A stretch of 50,450 nt of DNA from an uncultured Oscillospiraceae bacterium (GTDB lineage: Bacteria > Bacillota > Clostridia > Oscillospirales > Ruminococcaceae). The stretch spans positions 1-50,450 of the forward strand of contig CATKAZ010000111.1 of the NCBI GenBank assembly GCA_949745795.1, written 5' to 3'. Positions 10,245 through 19,168 of this stretch are shown in pieces. The position numbers were made by a program, and so were the translations under genes. Below the pieces are notes generated by a model. That model was not told where the DNA came from, made no database searches, and worked only from the letters and a program-made list of their open reading frames with translations. Positions within the stretch are counted from its first letter, which is position 1. Each line of letters begins with the position of its first letter.

Positions 10245-10287
10245 GAGTAAAATAAGCAATAAAAGCTTGTTTTACTCTCGTTTTTTA
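10245..10287. terminator. Bidirectional terminator between malQ and the replication-loader gene
   Basis: A 13-bp stem with one G-T pair (10245-10257 with 10265-10277) is followed by TTTTTT at 10281 on the plus strand and preceded by an A run that gives U residues on the minus strand. It separates convergent genes. Confidence 0.88.
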
Positions 10288-11268
10288 TAATCCTGATTTC
10301 CTTTTAATGAGTCTTATATCAGTTCCTACAAATTCCATACTTTCATAAACAGTAAACAATCTGGAAAATATTCTTTCACCATACTTTTCAAGTATTTCTT
10401 CATGATATAAATTAGTACTGATTATAGTTGGAAGTCCTCTGTTCAATCTAGTATTAATTATATTATATATAACCGATACATAAAATGATTTTTCAAATTC
10501 AGTTCCGAAATCATCAAGTATTAATAAGTCCGCTGACAGCAAAACACTTAAAGTATCTTTACCACTGATATCCCTTCCAAAGTGTTCCTTTTCGATTTGA
10601 TTTAAATAATTCATTGCTGAATCATAAAGAACATTATATCCCTTTTTTAATACTTCATTTGCTATTGACAATGATAAATGTGTTTTTCCTAATCCTGTTT
10701 TACCGAACATTAATATATTACCGCTTGATAAACTAAAATTATCAGCATATCTTCTGCAATGATTATATATTTTACTCATAATATCACGATATTTAATAGT
10801 AGTTTCCGGATTATTTCCTTGGTAATAATTTAAATCAAAAGAGTCAAAACTGCATAAATTAATTTGAGAATTTTTATTCATTTCATTTGCTGTAATTTTG
10901 GCTATAAGTTTTTTCAAACAATCACATTTATTATTATGAACAAAACCTGTATCAAAACATTTTTCACAGGTATATTTTATTTGCAAATAATCTTCAGGAT
11001 AACCGTGCATATTTAAAAGACTTTTTATTATATTTTGAGCCTGTATATTTTTTTCTTTTAATTCTTCCATCTTTTCATTAATGTTGTCACCGCTTTTAAT
11101 GATATTAAGTAAGTTCATACTAGTCTTTGCCAATTGATTATTAATTTCACTTATTTCCGGAATATTTTTATTAATTTCCTCGAAGTGCATATTATTTTCG
11201 GCACGTGCAATATTGCGTCTATTATTTATTTCGCTAATAGCTTTATTTAAAATTATCACATTTATCAT
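10285..11268 (-). CDS. DnaI/DnaC-type replicative helicase loader (AAA+ ATPase)
   Basis: The protein is likely to load the replicative helicase DnaB/DnaC onto DNA. Residues 1-90 are a helical region. A CxxC pair (CEKCFDTGF) and a further CDC form a DnaI-like zinc-binding segment. The AAA+ domain follows with Walker A GKTGLGKTHL near residue 190 and Walker B LLILDDFGTE, then RIFSRL near the C-terminus, which may supply an arginine finger. The 327 residues match DnaI. It sits 2 bases after the DnaD-domain gene, so loader and co-loader are together as in other Firmicutes. The start is supported by GGAG 8 bases upstream. Confidence 0.9.
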   Translation of the reverse strand: MINVIILNKAISEINNRRNIARAENNMHFEEINKNIPEISEINNQLAKTSMNLLNIIKSGDNINEKMEELKEKNIQAQNIIKSLLNMHGYPEDYLQIKYTCEKCFDTGFVHNNKCDCLKKLIAKITANEMNKNSQINLCSFDSFDLNYYQGNNPETTIKYRDIMSKIYNHCRRYADNFSLSSGNILMFGKTGLGKTHLSLSIANEVLKKGYNVLYDSAMNYLNQIEKEHFGRDISGKDTLSVLLSADLLILDDFGTEFEKSFYVSVIYNIINTRLNRGLPTIISTNLYHEEILEKYGERIFSRLFTVYESMEFVGTDIRLIKRKSGL

Positions 11269-11270
11269 TA

Positions 11271-12233
11271 TTAATCTCCAAAGTTATTAGTTAGTGATTT
11301 TATTTCATTAATATCGAATGAGTAACTCTTTTTTCCGATTTCAGAATTATTATTATTTCTCTTGAAATTTGCACTGTCAATTTGTGCTTTGGTCAATAAT
11401 CCGCTTTGATACCAATTTTCCAGTATTTTATTTATATAAGGGAAATTAAGTTTGTCAATTGCCTCTATTGTTTTTTCATACGCATATTCTATAAGTTCAA
11501 TATTATAATTCTTTTCTTTCCATGCATCTATATATTCCTGTTGTTTCGAAGTGGGTTTACGATTCATGCCAAAAATTTTCATTATTTTACGATTAAATCC
11601 GGAGTATTCCTCTAAGCGTTTAATTTCATTTTGAGCTGCTTCAAGATTATTAATTTCACGGTCAGACCAATCAGCAGCGATAGTTTCTATATACTTAATA
11701 CTTCCCTTTTCAATTGAAATACAATAAGCTGTCAGCATAAGAATAACATCGGTACTTAATCCCAAATAATCATGAATCCAGATGAAAATACTCTGTTCTG
11801 TGTGAGTAAGCGGTCTGCCGAATGCTTCTTCCGACATTAAAAACAAACATTTTATTTCCTCGGAATTTTCTACTCTTTCAGCAATTTCGGAAGGATTTAT
11901 ATTATAATTTCGTTTAACCGGTTTATGTATTTCAGTTTTAGGTTCTTCCTTAATGACATTTTGTTTAGTTTCAAATTCAATAGCAGAAGTATTACTTTTT
12001 TTTATAAATATATTTGCATTTTCCCAAAACACAAATGATTCTTCCACTTGGTTCTCTGTAATATTCAATGCATCGGATATTGTTTTACATGAATGCTCTT
12101 GTTCATTATTACGGAGCATATAAAGCAATACTTTTATATTTGCTTCATTTGCAAGCTTTATATAATTATCAACTATTGATTTTGGAACAGCAAAAATCGA
12201 ACCAATATATCCGGCATTTAAAAAATATTCCAT
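11271..12233 (-). CDS. DnaD/DnaB-like replication initiation protein
   Basis: The N-terminal 80 residues look like a winged-helix domain. The C-terminal part (about 130-300) has two DnaD-like helical modules: an EEAFGRPLTHTEQS segment and, later, a YIDAWKEKNYNIELIEYAYE segment of the kind typical of DnaD modules. In Firmicutes such proteins remodel DNA and recruit the helicase loader, and the adjacent DnaI-type gene supports this. The start has AGGAG upstream. Family assignment is firm. Whether it corresponds to DnaB or DnaD of Bacillus is not resolved. Confidence 0.85.
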   Translation of the reverse strand: MEYFLNAGYIGSIFAVPKSIVDNYIKLANEANIKVLLYMLRNNEQEHSCKTISDALNITENQVEESFVFWENANIFIKKSNTSAIEFETKQNVIKEEPKTEIHKPVKRNYNINPSEIAERVENSEEIKCLFLMSEEAFGRPLTHTEQSIFIWIHDYLGLSTDVILMLTAYCISIEKGSIKYIETIAADWSDREINNLEAAQNEIKRLEEYSGFNRKIMKIFGMNRKPTSKQQEYIDAWKEKNYNIELIEYAYEKTIEAIDKLNFPYINKILENWYQSGLLTKAQIDSANFKRNNNNSEIGKKSYSFDINEIKSLTNNFGD

Positions 12234-12248
12234 ATAAATTCTCCTGAT

Positions 12249-13916
12249 TTAAATATTTCGAGCCTTTTTTAACTCTTCTTCCGCACTTTTTATAATCAAT
12301 TCGCTTGGATTTTCTCCTCCCATAATTCTTGCAATTTCTTTTACTCTTCCATTAAAGTCCAGTTCTGTAACATTAGTTATTGTTCTATCATTAACAGTAG
12401 TTTTTTCAATAAGCAAATGATTATCAGCCATTACAGCCAACTGTGATAAATGAGTAACGCATAAAATCTGTCTGTTTTTACTAATTTGTTTCATTTTAAT
12501 CCCTATCTTTTGAGCAGCCCTTCCACTCACTCCTGTATCAATTTCATCAAATACCATTGTTGCTACAGAATCCTTATCCGCAATAACACTTTTAAGTGCC
12601 AACATAATTCGAGACAACTCACCGCCAGACGCTATTTTAGCAATAGGCTTAGGTTTTTCACCTTTGTTGGCAGATATAAGAAATTCAATATTATCCATAC
12701 CGTTTATAGTAAGCTTTCCTACATCATGCTTGACTTCAATTAAAACGTTCGGCATATCAAGAAAACGTAATTCATTAGTAACCTTATTAATAAATAATTC
12801 AGATATATTGGATCTTTGTACAGAAATTTTTTTAGCTTTGTCAGTAACCTGATGTAGAAGAATTTTTTTTTCTTCTGTTAACCTTTTTAATTCTTCATCA
12901 GAAAACTCCATTTCAGATAATTCTTTTCTGCTCTCATTGTATAACTTTAACAGTCCGGAATAATCGCATCCATATTTTTTTTGCAGATTATTCAAATTAT
13001 TATATTTTGAAGTAACATATTCAAATCTTTCTTCATTAGTATCAAAACTGTCTGCAATATTAAAAAGTTCATCGGATATATCTTGAAGTTCAATTTTTAA
13101 TGCAATAAGTCTTTCATATAGCTGCGTTAAATCAGTTGAATATTCACAAATTCCCAATAGTTCGTTTTCACATTTAGAAAGCATATCAATTGTATTATTT
13201 TCATTTTCATCACTTAAAATAACATTAATAATCTGCAATGATTTCAAGATTCTGTCTGTATTTTGATACTGTTTAAATTCTATTTCCAATTCATTATATT
13301 CTTCTTCGTTTATATCAGCTTCTTTTAAATCTTCTATACGATTTTTAAGCAAAATAATACGGTCACGTTTTTCAATTCTTGCTCTTTTTATTTTTTCTAG
13401 CTTTTTTGCCAACAATTGAAGTCTTTTAAATTCACTTTTATAATCAGAAATTAATGATTCAATATTACCGAAACTATCTAACACATTAATATGTTTTTCC
13501 GGTGCAAGAAGAATTTGATTATCGTGCTGACCATGAATTGTAATAAGTAATTCACCAAGCTCTTTTAGTACTGAAATAGACGCTGTTCTTGAATTTATGC
13601 GTGCGGAACTTCCTCCATCTGAATGAATTTCTCTTGTAATAGTAATTTCGTCATTATCATATGATATACCCAATTCATTAAGACGTGTCTTTACATCTTG
13701 ATTTAAATCAGAAAATAATGCTGTAATTATAGCCTTTTTACAACCATTTCTAACGATATCCTTAGTAATTCTCTGTCCTAAGACAGCATTAATTCCATTT
13801 ATCAAAATAGATTTTCCTGCACCAGTTTCACCGGTAAAGCAATTAAAAGTATTTGAAAAAGGGATAACTGCTTTTTCAATGACCGCTAGATTTTCTATAT
13901 AAAGTTCCCTAAGCAT
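12249..13916 (-). CDS. recN: DNA repair protein RecN (SMC-like ATPase)
   Basis: RecN is an SMC-like coiled-coil ATPase that gathers broken DNA ends. The N-terminus MLRELYIENLAVIEKAV and Walker A GETGAGKS (residues 29-36) are diagnostic. Long coiled coils cover about 155-370. The C-terminal half has the ABC signature ASGGELSRIMLALK and Walker B MVFDEIDTGVSGRAAQ. The 555 residues match the family. The start has GGGGGT upstream and lies 2 bases after argR. The argR-recN pairing is common in Firmicutes. Confidence 0.97.
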   Translation of the reverse strand: MLRELYIENLAVIEKAVIPFSNTFNCFTGETGAGKSILINGINAVLGQRITKDIVRNGCKKAIITALFSDLNQDVKTRLNELGISYDNDEITITREIHSDGGSSARINSRTASISVLKELGELLITIHGQHDNQILLAPEKHINVLDSFGNIESLISDYKSEFKRLQLLAKKLEKIKRARIEKRDRIILLKNRIEDLKEADINEEEYNELEIEFKQYQNTDRILKSLQIINVILSDENENNTIDMLSKCENELLGICEYSTDLTQLYERLIALKIELQDISDELFNIADSFDTNEERFEYVTSKYNNLNNLQKKYGCDYSGLLKLYNESRKELSEMEFSDEELKRLTEEKKILLHQVTDKAKKISVQRSNISELFINKVTNELRFLDMPNVLIEVKHDVGKLTINGMDNIEFLISANKGEKPKPIAKIASGGELSRIMLALKSVIADKDSVATMVFDEIDTGVSGRAAQKIGIKMKQISKNRQILCVTHLSQLAVMADNHLLIEKTTVNDRTITNVTELDFNGRVKEIARIMGGENPSELIIKSAEEELKKARNI

Positions 13917-13918
13917 TT

Positions 13919-14356
13919 TTACCCCCAGATAAGTTTCTTAAACGTTTTTACCAAATTATTCGCATCAGCTTCGGTTCTCATTAAAACAAAAATGGTATCG
14001 TCTCCGGCAATTGTACCAATAATATTTTCATATTTCATAGAATCAAGCGCTGCACATGCAGCCTGTGCCATACCGTTATGACATTTAATTACTACTGTAT
14101 TAATAGCATAATCTATATCAGTTACGGTATCGATAAAAATATTTTGTTTTGATGAATTTACTGTAGATACTTCATATCTGTAAATACCGTTTTTTCCTGA
14201 TTTTTTAACTAAATTAAGTTCCTTTATATCTCGTGATACTGTTGCTTGCGTAACATTAAAACCGTATTGTGAAAGCAGACTTTGAAGCATTTCCTGCGTT
14301 TCTACATCATGCATTTTTACAATATCCAATATTTTATATTGTCTTTTATTTTTCAT
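13919..14356 (-). CDS. argR: Arginine repressor ArgR/AhrC
   Basis: This is a hexameric arginine-sensing transcription factor. An N-terminal winged helix contains the signature VTQATVSRDIKELNLVK, and the C-terminal oligomerisation/arginine-binding domain contains GTIAGDDTIFVLMRT. From the ATG at 14356 it has 145 residues and begins KNKRQYKILDIV as expected. An upstream in-frame ATG at 14392, directly after the nadK stop, would add 12 residues but has no Shine-Dalgarno. An AAGGAG lies 26 bases before the chosen start with a small hairpin (CTCTGA/TCAGAG) between them, so the exact start is unsure. Confidence 0.93.
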   Translation of the reverse strand: MKNKRQYKILDIVKMHDVETQEMLQSLLSQYGFNVTQATVSRDIKELNLVKKSGKNGIYRYEVSTVNSSKQNIFIDTVTDIDYAINTVVIKCHNGMAQAACAALDSMKYENIIGTIAGDDTIFVLMRTEADANNLVKTFKKLIWG

Positions 14357-14392
14357 AAATATTTCTCTGAAATACTCAGAGTCTCCTTTCAT

Positions 14393-15247
14393 TTATTTTA
14401 TCGGACACATTAATTTTTTGTTTAGTGAATTATAAAATGTATTACCGGCCATATCAACAATTTTAATTTTATGTGCAGAACAAGAAATTTCTACACATGA
14501 ATTAACTGATAATTTTATAGGTTCTCCTCCGTCAACGCTTACAAAAATGTCGGGATTTGAATTAATTGCATTTTCAAACTTTATTTTTTTATTAGGTGAA
14601 AATATCATTGGCCTTGTAAATAAAGAATGAGGACATATTAATGTCATTTCTATACATTCCATTTCCGGTTCAATAATAGGACCTCCTGCTGAAAGAGAAT
14701 ATGCAGTAGATCCCGTTGGCGTACTAAATACAACACCATCCGCTCTGTAAGAACCTATAATATTACCATTTGAATAAATATTAAAGTCACAAATATTCGA
14801 ATATGCAGCAGATACGGAAACATCATTTAATGCTTCAAGTTCATAAATGCTACCGTTACTGTCAATACAAGCATTTAACATCATTCGTTCACTGATATTA
14901 TATTTACCGGATTTTAAATTTGATATCTGATCTAACTGGCTGTATTCAAGTGCGGACATAAAACCTAGTCTACCGGTATTAATACCGAGAAGCTTTGTTT
15001 CAGTTTCTATAATATGTTTAGCGCACTTTAAAATTGTACCATCCCCGCCTATTGCAATAGCAAAATCAGCTTCTCTGACAAATTCATTAAATAAACCGTA
15101 TTTTACATACGGTTTGTCTATAAATTCGCTTTCAAAACTATCATCTACAAATATTTCTATATTACTTTCATTTAAAATATCACACAATTTTCTTGCACAT
15201 TCCAATGCATTTTTTTTTTGAAAATTTGGAAATATTGCTGTTTTCAT
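14393..15247 (-). CDS. nadK: NAD kinase
   Basis: NadK phosphorylates NAD to NADP using ATP or polyphosphate. The motif GGDG is at residues 67-70 (IAIGGDGTIL), followed by NTGRLGFMS and the second conserved region DGVVFSTPTGSTAYSLSAGG. The 284 residues are the normal length. The ATG overlaps the tlyA stop (ATGA) and has GGAGG 6 bases upstream. It lies within the long minus-strand operon. Confidence 0.96.
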   Translation of the reverse strand: MKTAIFPNFQKKNALECARKLCDILNESNIEIFVDDSFESEFIDKPYVKYGLFNEFVREADFAIAIGGDGTILKCAKHIIETETKLLGINTGRLGFMSALEYSQLDQISNLKSGKYNISERMMLNACIDSNGSIYELEALNDVSVSAAYSNICDFNIYSNGNIIGSYRADGVVFSTPTGSTAYSLSAGGPIIEPEMECIEMTLICPHSLFTRPMIFSPNKKIKFENAINSNPDIFVSVDGGEPIKLSVNSCVEISCSAHKIKIVDMAGNTFYNSLNKKLMCPIK

Positions 15248-16044
15248 GACTTTCCTCCGCTTTTTAAATTATCCGATGCACTCTTTACCAAACTATGTAA
15301 GTCAAATGCATTGTTTTTGAGACCTTTTTTCATAAATAAAAGATATTCAATATTTCCTTTACCGCCTGTAACAGGAGAATAATCCACATCAATTGTTTCA
15401 AATCCCAACTCATGTGAAAAGTTTATAATTTCACTTAAAACATTTTCATGAACTTTAAGTGACTTTACAATTCCGTTTTTTCCTACATTAGATTTACCTG
15501 CCTCAAACTGCGGTTTCACCAGTACAGCGATTTTTCCTTTATTGTCAAGCAGCTCATAAGCTTTAGGAAGTATAAGTTTTAATGATATAAACGATACGTC
15601 AACAGAAATAAAGTTAATTTTTTTATCAATATTTTCAGGTTTTATATTTCGAATATCTGTTTTTTCCATATTACATACACGGTTATCTGTTTTAAGATTT
15701 TCTGCAAGCTGATTAGAACCAACATCAACGGCGTATACATAATCTGCTCCATTTTGAATCATACAATCAGTAAATCCTCCTGTTGACGCACCAATATCCA
15801 TGCAAACTAAATTGTCAAATTTAATATTATGCTTTTTTATTATTTTTTCTAGTTTAAGTCCGCCTCTGCCGACATATGGAAGTGAATTTCCTATTATTTC
15901 AATTCTGCAATCTTCATTAACGTTGAATGAAGGTTTTTTACATTCAACTCCATTAACTTTAATCAAACCATTAATTATAGCATCTTTTGCTTTCTGCCTG
16001 CTTGAAAAAAGCTTTCTTTCGGTAAGCTCTGTATCAAGTCTCAT
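15244..16044 (-). CDS. tlyA: TlyA-family rRNA 2'-O-methyltransferase (S4 and FtsJ-like domains)
   Basis: The first 60 residues are an S4 RNA-binding domain (SSRQKAKDAI, LIKVNGV). An SAM-dependent methyltransferase domain follows with motif I MDIGASTGGFTDCM and the FtsJ-like tetrad region. Members of this family methylate ribosomal RNA; older annotations call them hemolysins. The start at 16044 is preferred because GGAG is 10 bases upstream, whereas an ATG at 16053 is only 1 base from it. It overlaps the end of dxs, as in many clostridial operons. Confidence 0.92.
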   Translation of the reverse strand: MRLDTELTERKLFSSRQKAKDAIINGLIKVNGVECKKPSFNVNEDCRIEIIGNSLPYVGRGGLKLEKIIKKHNIKFDNLVCMDIGASTGGFTDCMIQNGADYVYAVDVGSNQLAENLKTDNRVCNMEKTDIRNIKPENIDKKINFISVDVSFISLKLILPKAYELLDNKGKIAVLVKPQFEAGKSNVGKNGIVKSLKVHENVLSEIINFSHELGFETIDVDYSPVTGGKGNIEYLLFMKKGLKNNAFDLHSLVKSASDNLKSGGKS

Positions 16045-17992
16045 TTTTATCATTCTCCAGAATACTTTTTACATAAACTTTCATAGAATCACAGTCTAAT
16101 CCTATTTTTTCAAGTATACTCTTAATAGTTGCTTGTTTTAAAAATCCTTTTATACCTTTTGCATAATATTCGCCTTTAAAGTTTTTAAGCAATAGTTCAT
16201 TACCAAAAATTTGTGCAATTCCTCCGTCAAGGCTACTTTCCTCAAAAAATATAATTTTTTTGTATTTAAGCGATTTTTGTATAATATAATTATCCAAAGG
16301 AAATATCTTTGTAAGTTTAAGAATATCACATTGTATATTTTCATTTTTCAAAAGTATATATGATTTATAAAGCTCATCATAAATTCTGCCATATGAAACC
16401 AGTAATAAATCTGAACTGTTATTTTCAATAAGAGTGTAAGATGTGTTCAAATTATCCTTATTAAAGCTTGTACAATCATTTCCTTTAGGATATCTTACAC
16501 ATACGAGTCCACTGCAATCGTAAATTGCCTCCCTCATGCACATTTTCAATTCCTCATAACAGGCAGGCGAGTATATCTCAACATCAGGAATTACAGTCAA
16601 CAATGGAATATCAAATAATCCCTGATGAGTTTCTCCGTCTTCTCCCACAATACCAGCTCTGTCAATACCTAAAACAATATGGTTTTTTCCTATAGTAACA
16701 TCATGTATAAGCTGATCAACGGCTCGTTGAAGGAAAGATGAATACACTGCAAATACAGGAATTTTTCCCATTGAAGCCAGTCCGGCTGAAAAGGTAACAG
16801 CATGCTGTTCTGCAATTCCAACATCAAAAAATCTGTCTTTTAGTTGATTTGAAAAATATTGAAGTCCTGTACCATACTTCATAGCCGCTGTAATTGCACA
16901 TATTTTTTGATCTTTAAGAGCAAGTTGCAGGAGTTCTCTGCCGAAAACAGTAGAATAACAATCATCGGACGATACTTCCGGATTACCTGTCATAATATCA
17001 AATTTCGATATTCCATGAAATTCTCCGGGATTTTTTTCAGCAGGCATATATCCTTTTCCTTTAATTGTATTTACATGTACAACAACCGGTTTATGATAGC
17101 TTTTTGCAGTGTACAAAACCTCTTCCAAATCTTCCAGATCATGTCCGTCAACCGGTCCTAGATAAATAAATCCCAAATCTTCAAAAATAGTAGTATTATT
17201 GCTTTTTCTATAAACTGTATTTTTAATTGTATCCTTTGAGGTTTTAAGTACTTTTACAATAGGTTTACCCACTACAGGGGTATTTGTCAAAACTCTTTCA
17301 ACTGCCCGTTTGGTTTTAAGGTAGCCACGTTTACTTCTAATACTAAGCAGGTACTTTGCCAATGCGCCAACATTTTTGGATATTGACATATCATTGTGGT
17401 TAACAATAATTATTAAATTTGTATTAGATTTGCCTGCATTGTTAAGTCCTTCATAAATCATACCCCCGGTTAACGCACCATCACCAGTAACAGCTATTGC
17501 ATAATTTTTATTTCCGTCTATTCTCATAGCCTGTGCTATACCATAAGCCGCAGATACAGATGTGCTGCTATGACCGCTTATAAAAGCATCATGTAAAGAT
17601 TCTTCCGGTTTAGTAAATCCGGAAATACCGTTTTCTTTTCTTATTGTAGAAAATCTGTCAAGACGTCCGGTAAGAATTTTATGAGTATATGATTGATGTC
17701 CAACATCCCAAACAATTTTATCATTTGGAGAATTAAAAACTCTATGAATTGCCATAGTAAGCTCAACTACACCCAAATTAGAAGCAAGATGTCCCCCATT
17801 TTTAGAAACAGTATTTATTAAAATCTGTCTTATTTCTTGACACAGTTCTTTGCACTGATCAATGTCAAGCTTTTTCAGATCTTTCGGAAGATCCAGAGCA
17901 TTTAAAACCACATTATTTTCTTCAGCTTTATTTTTCATATCTATAATACAGGGACAATTATAACTATTAATATTCAAAGAATTGCTCCGCAT
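16034..17992 (-). CDS. dxs: 1-deoxy-D-xylulose-5-phosphate synthase
   Basis: Dxs joins pyruvate and glyceraldehyde-3-phosphate, using thiamine diphosphate, in the first step of the MEP isoprenoid pathway. Landmarks are HLASNLGVVELT, WDVGHQSYTHKIL, the thiamine motif VTGDGALTGGMIYEGLNNAG, and the transketolase region DVGIAEQHAVTFSAGLA with RYPKGND. The start is uncertain. The 17992 ATG has only GGAAG 4 bases upstream and gives an 18-residue extension derived from the decayed YuiD gene in another frame. The ATG at 17938 gives the usual length (634) but has no visible Shine-Dalgarno. Confidence 0.95.
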   Translation of the reverse strand: MRSNSLNINSYNCPCIIDMKNKAEENNVVLNALDLPKDLKKLDIDQCKELCQEIRQILINTVSKNGGHLASNLGVVELTMAIHRVFNSPNDKIVWDVGHQSYTHKILTGRLDRFSTIRKENGISGFTKPEESLHDAFISGHSSTSVSAAYGIAQAMRIDGNKNYAIAVTGDGALTGGMIYEGLNNAGKSNTNLIIIVNHNDMSISKNVGALAKYLLSIRSKRGYLKTKRAVERVLTNTPVVGKPIVKVLKTSKDTIKNTVYRKSNNTTIFEDLGFIYLGPVDGHDLEDLEEVLYTAKSYHKPVVVHVNTIKGKGYMPAEKNPGEFHGISKFDIMTGNPEVSSDDCYSTVFGRELLQLALKDQKICAITAAMKYGTGLQYFSNQLKDRFFDVGIAEQHAVTFSAGLASMGKIPVFAVYSSFLQRAVDQLIHDVTIGKNHIVLGIDRAGIVGEDGETHQGLFDIPLLTVIPDVEIYSPACYEELKMCMREAIYDCSGLVCVRYPKGNDCTSFNKDNLNTSYTLIENNSSDLLLVSYGRIYDELYKSYILLKNENIQCDILKLTKIFPLDNYIIQKSLKYKKIIFFEESSLDGGIAQIFGNELLLKNFKGEYYAKGIKGFLKQATIKSILEKIGLDCDSMKVYVKSILENDKNET

Positions 17993-18060
17993 AAAACTTC
18001 CAGCGGAGTATGTCCCAATAACTCCTTCAATTCATTTTCTGAAATTTATCATTAAAAATT
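17974..18060 (-). pseudogene. Decayed 3' fragment of a divergent-PAP2 (YuiD/DUF212) gene
   Basis: Between ispA and dxs, the minus strand encodes the closing segment of a YuiD-type membrane protein. DKFQKMN appears in one frame, and after a one-base frameshift LKELLGHTPLEVLCGAIL in another, then a stop at 17974. LLGHTPLEV is the conserved C-terminal signature of divergent PAP2 proteins, which are usually about 150 residues. The rest of the gene, with its membrane segments and internal motifs, is missing from the 113-base gap, and stops flank the fragment. Intact yuiD-like genes are found between ispA and dxs in related Clostridia (family knowledge), so this looks like an in-place deletion. The fragment overlaps the proposed dxs start. 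Confidence 0.75.
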
Positions 18061-18105
18061 TATTATTTTCTAAGTTCCTTAGAACATCAGAAATTATAAA
18101 ATATG

Positions 18106-18981
18106 TTAATAATTTCTATCCAGAAGATATTTTGTCAAGTCTTTTAAAAATTCATTATTGTTAAATCTGTCCAATATTTCCATTGCTTTTCCGGTTAACC
18201 TTGCTGCCTCTTCTCTTGCACCGTCAATACCATATAAAGTAACAAAAGTTGTTTTATTTTCTTCTGTATCACTGCCTATTGGTTTCCCTAAAGTTTGTTC
18301 ATCTCCGGTAACATCAAGGATATCATCAATAATCTGAAATGCAAGACCAAGACAGTCAGCGTATTCTTTTGCATTTTTTACTTGTTCATCAGTGGCTTCT
18401 GCTGTTATACATCCCATAACACATGAGGCTTTTATGAGCATTCCGGTTTTTAATGCATACATTGTTCGTAAATTTTCTTGACTAATATTACTGCGTTGTT
18501 CGTTTTCCATGTCAATAATCTGACCGCCAATCATACCCTCAACACCGGAAGAATAAGAAAGCTCATTAATAAGTTTAATCTTTATATTATCTTTTAAACC
18601 GGATTCGGAAATAATTTGAAATGGTCTAATGGCAAGGGCATCACCGGCCAGTACTGCACATGCTTCTCCGAACTGTTTATGACATGATGGCTTACCTCTT
18701 CTGAAATCGTCATTATCCATACATGGAAGGTCATCATGTATAAGTGAAAAGGTATGTATCATTTCAATTGCAGCAGCCGGTGCAGCAGCTTCTATATAAT
18801 TACCTCCGCACATATTGCAGAATGCAAAAACCAGTACAGGACGGATTCTTTTTCCGCCAGCCTCAAGAGAATAATCCATAGCATTTGCAATTGATGACTG
18901 AAGTCCCAATTTATTTTTATAACTAAATTGTTTTAATGTATTTTCTATAAAACAAATATATTCATCAAAAATTTTTTTCAT
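18106..18981 (-). CDS. ispA: Polyprenyl (farnesyl/geranyl) diphosphate synthase
   Basis: This trans-prenyltransferase condenses isopentenyl diphosphate units. The first aspartate-rich motif DDLPCMDND is followed by FRRGKPSCHKQFGEA, and the second is FQIIDDILDVTGD. The protein has 291 residues from the ATG at 18981, which has GGAG 6 bases upstream. A TTG at 18993 would add four residues and is less likely. Its product supports lipid-carrier and quinone synthesis. Chain length cannot be read with certainty; the family is usually farnesyl diphosphate synthase in this operon. Confidence 0.93.
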   Translation of the reverse strand: MKKIFDEYICFIENTLKQFSYKNKLGLQSSIANAMDYSLEAGGKRIRPVLVFAFCNMCGGNYIEAAAPAAAIEMIHTFSLIHDDLPCMDNDDFRRGKPSCHKQFGEACAVLAGDALAIRPFQIISESGLKDNIKIKLINELSYSSGVEGMIGGQIIDMENEQRSNISQENLRTMYALKTGMLIKASCVMGCITAEATDEQVKNAKEYADCLGLAFQIIDDILDVTGDEQTLGKPIGSDTEENKTTFVTLYGIDGAREEAARLTGKAMEILDRFNNNEFLKDLTKYLLDRNY

Positions 18982-18999
18982 AAAATACTCCAATCAATA

Positions 19000-19167
19000 T
19001 TAGTGTTCCGTAATTTTTAGTTTAGCTGAATCAAGTTCCTTTTTACAATTTTCAGAGATCTGCATTCCTTTTTCATATAATTCTACAGATTTTTCCAAGG
19101 ACAAATCACCTTTTTCGAGACTCTCCACAATTTTTGAAAGCTCTGCCAAATTTTCTTCAAATGACAA
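19000..19167 (-). CDS. xseB: Exodeoxyribonuclease VII small subunit
   Basis: XseB is the small helical subunit of exonuclease VII. The FEENLAELSKIVESLEKGDL segment is the family signature. I take TTG at 19167, one base after the xseA stop, with AGAGGGGG upstream. This gives 55 residues beginning at the expected point of the family. A longer frame from a TTG at 19206 lies inside xseA and adds residues without family similarity. Confidence 0.88.
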   Translation of the reverse strand: MSFEENLAELSKIVESLEKGDLSLEKSVELYEKGMQISENCKKELDSAKLKITEH

Positions 19168-19168
19168 T

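Noticed and set aside
17993..18105. OLE RNA between ispA and dxs
   Set aside because: This is the usual genomic place for OLE RNA, but the gap is only 113 bases against about 600 needed, and it reads as a YuiD remnant.
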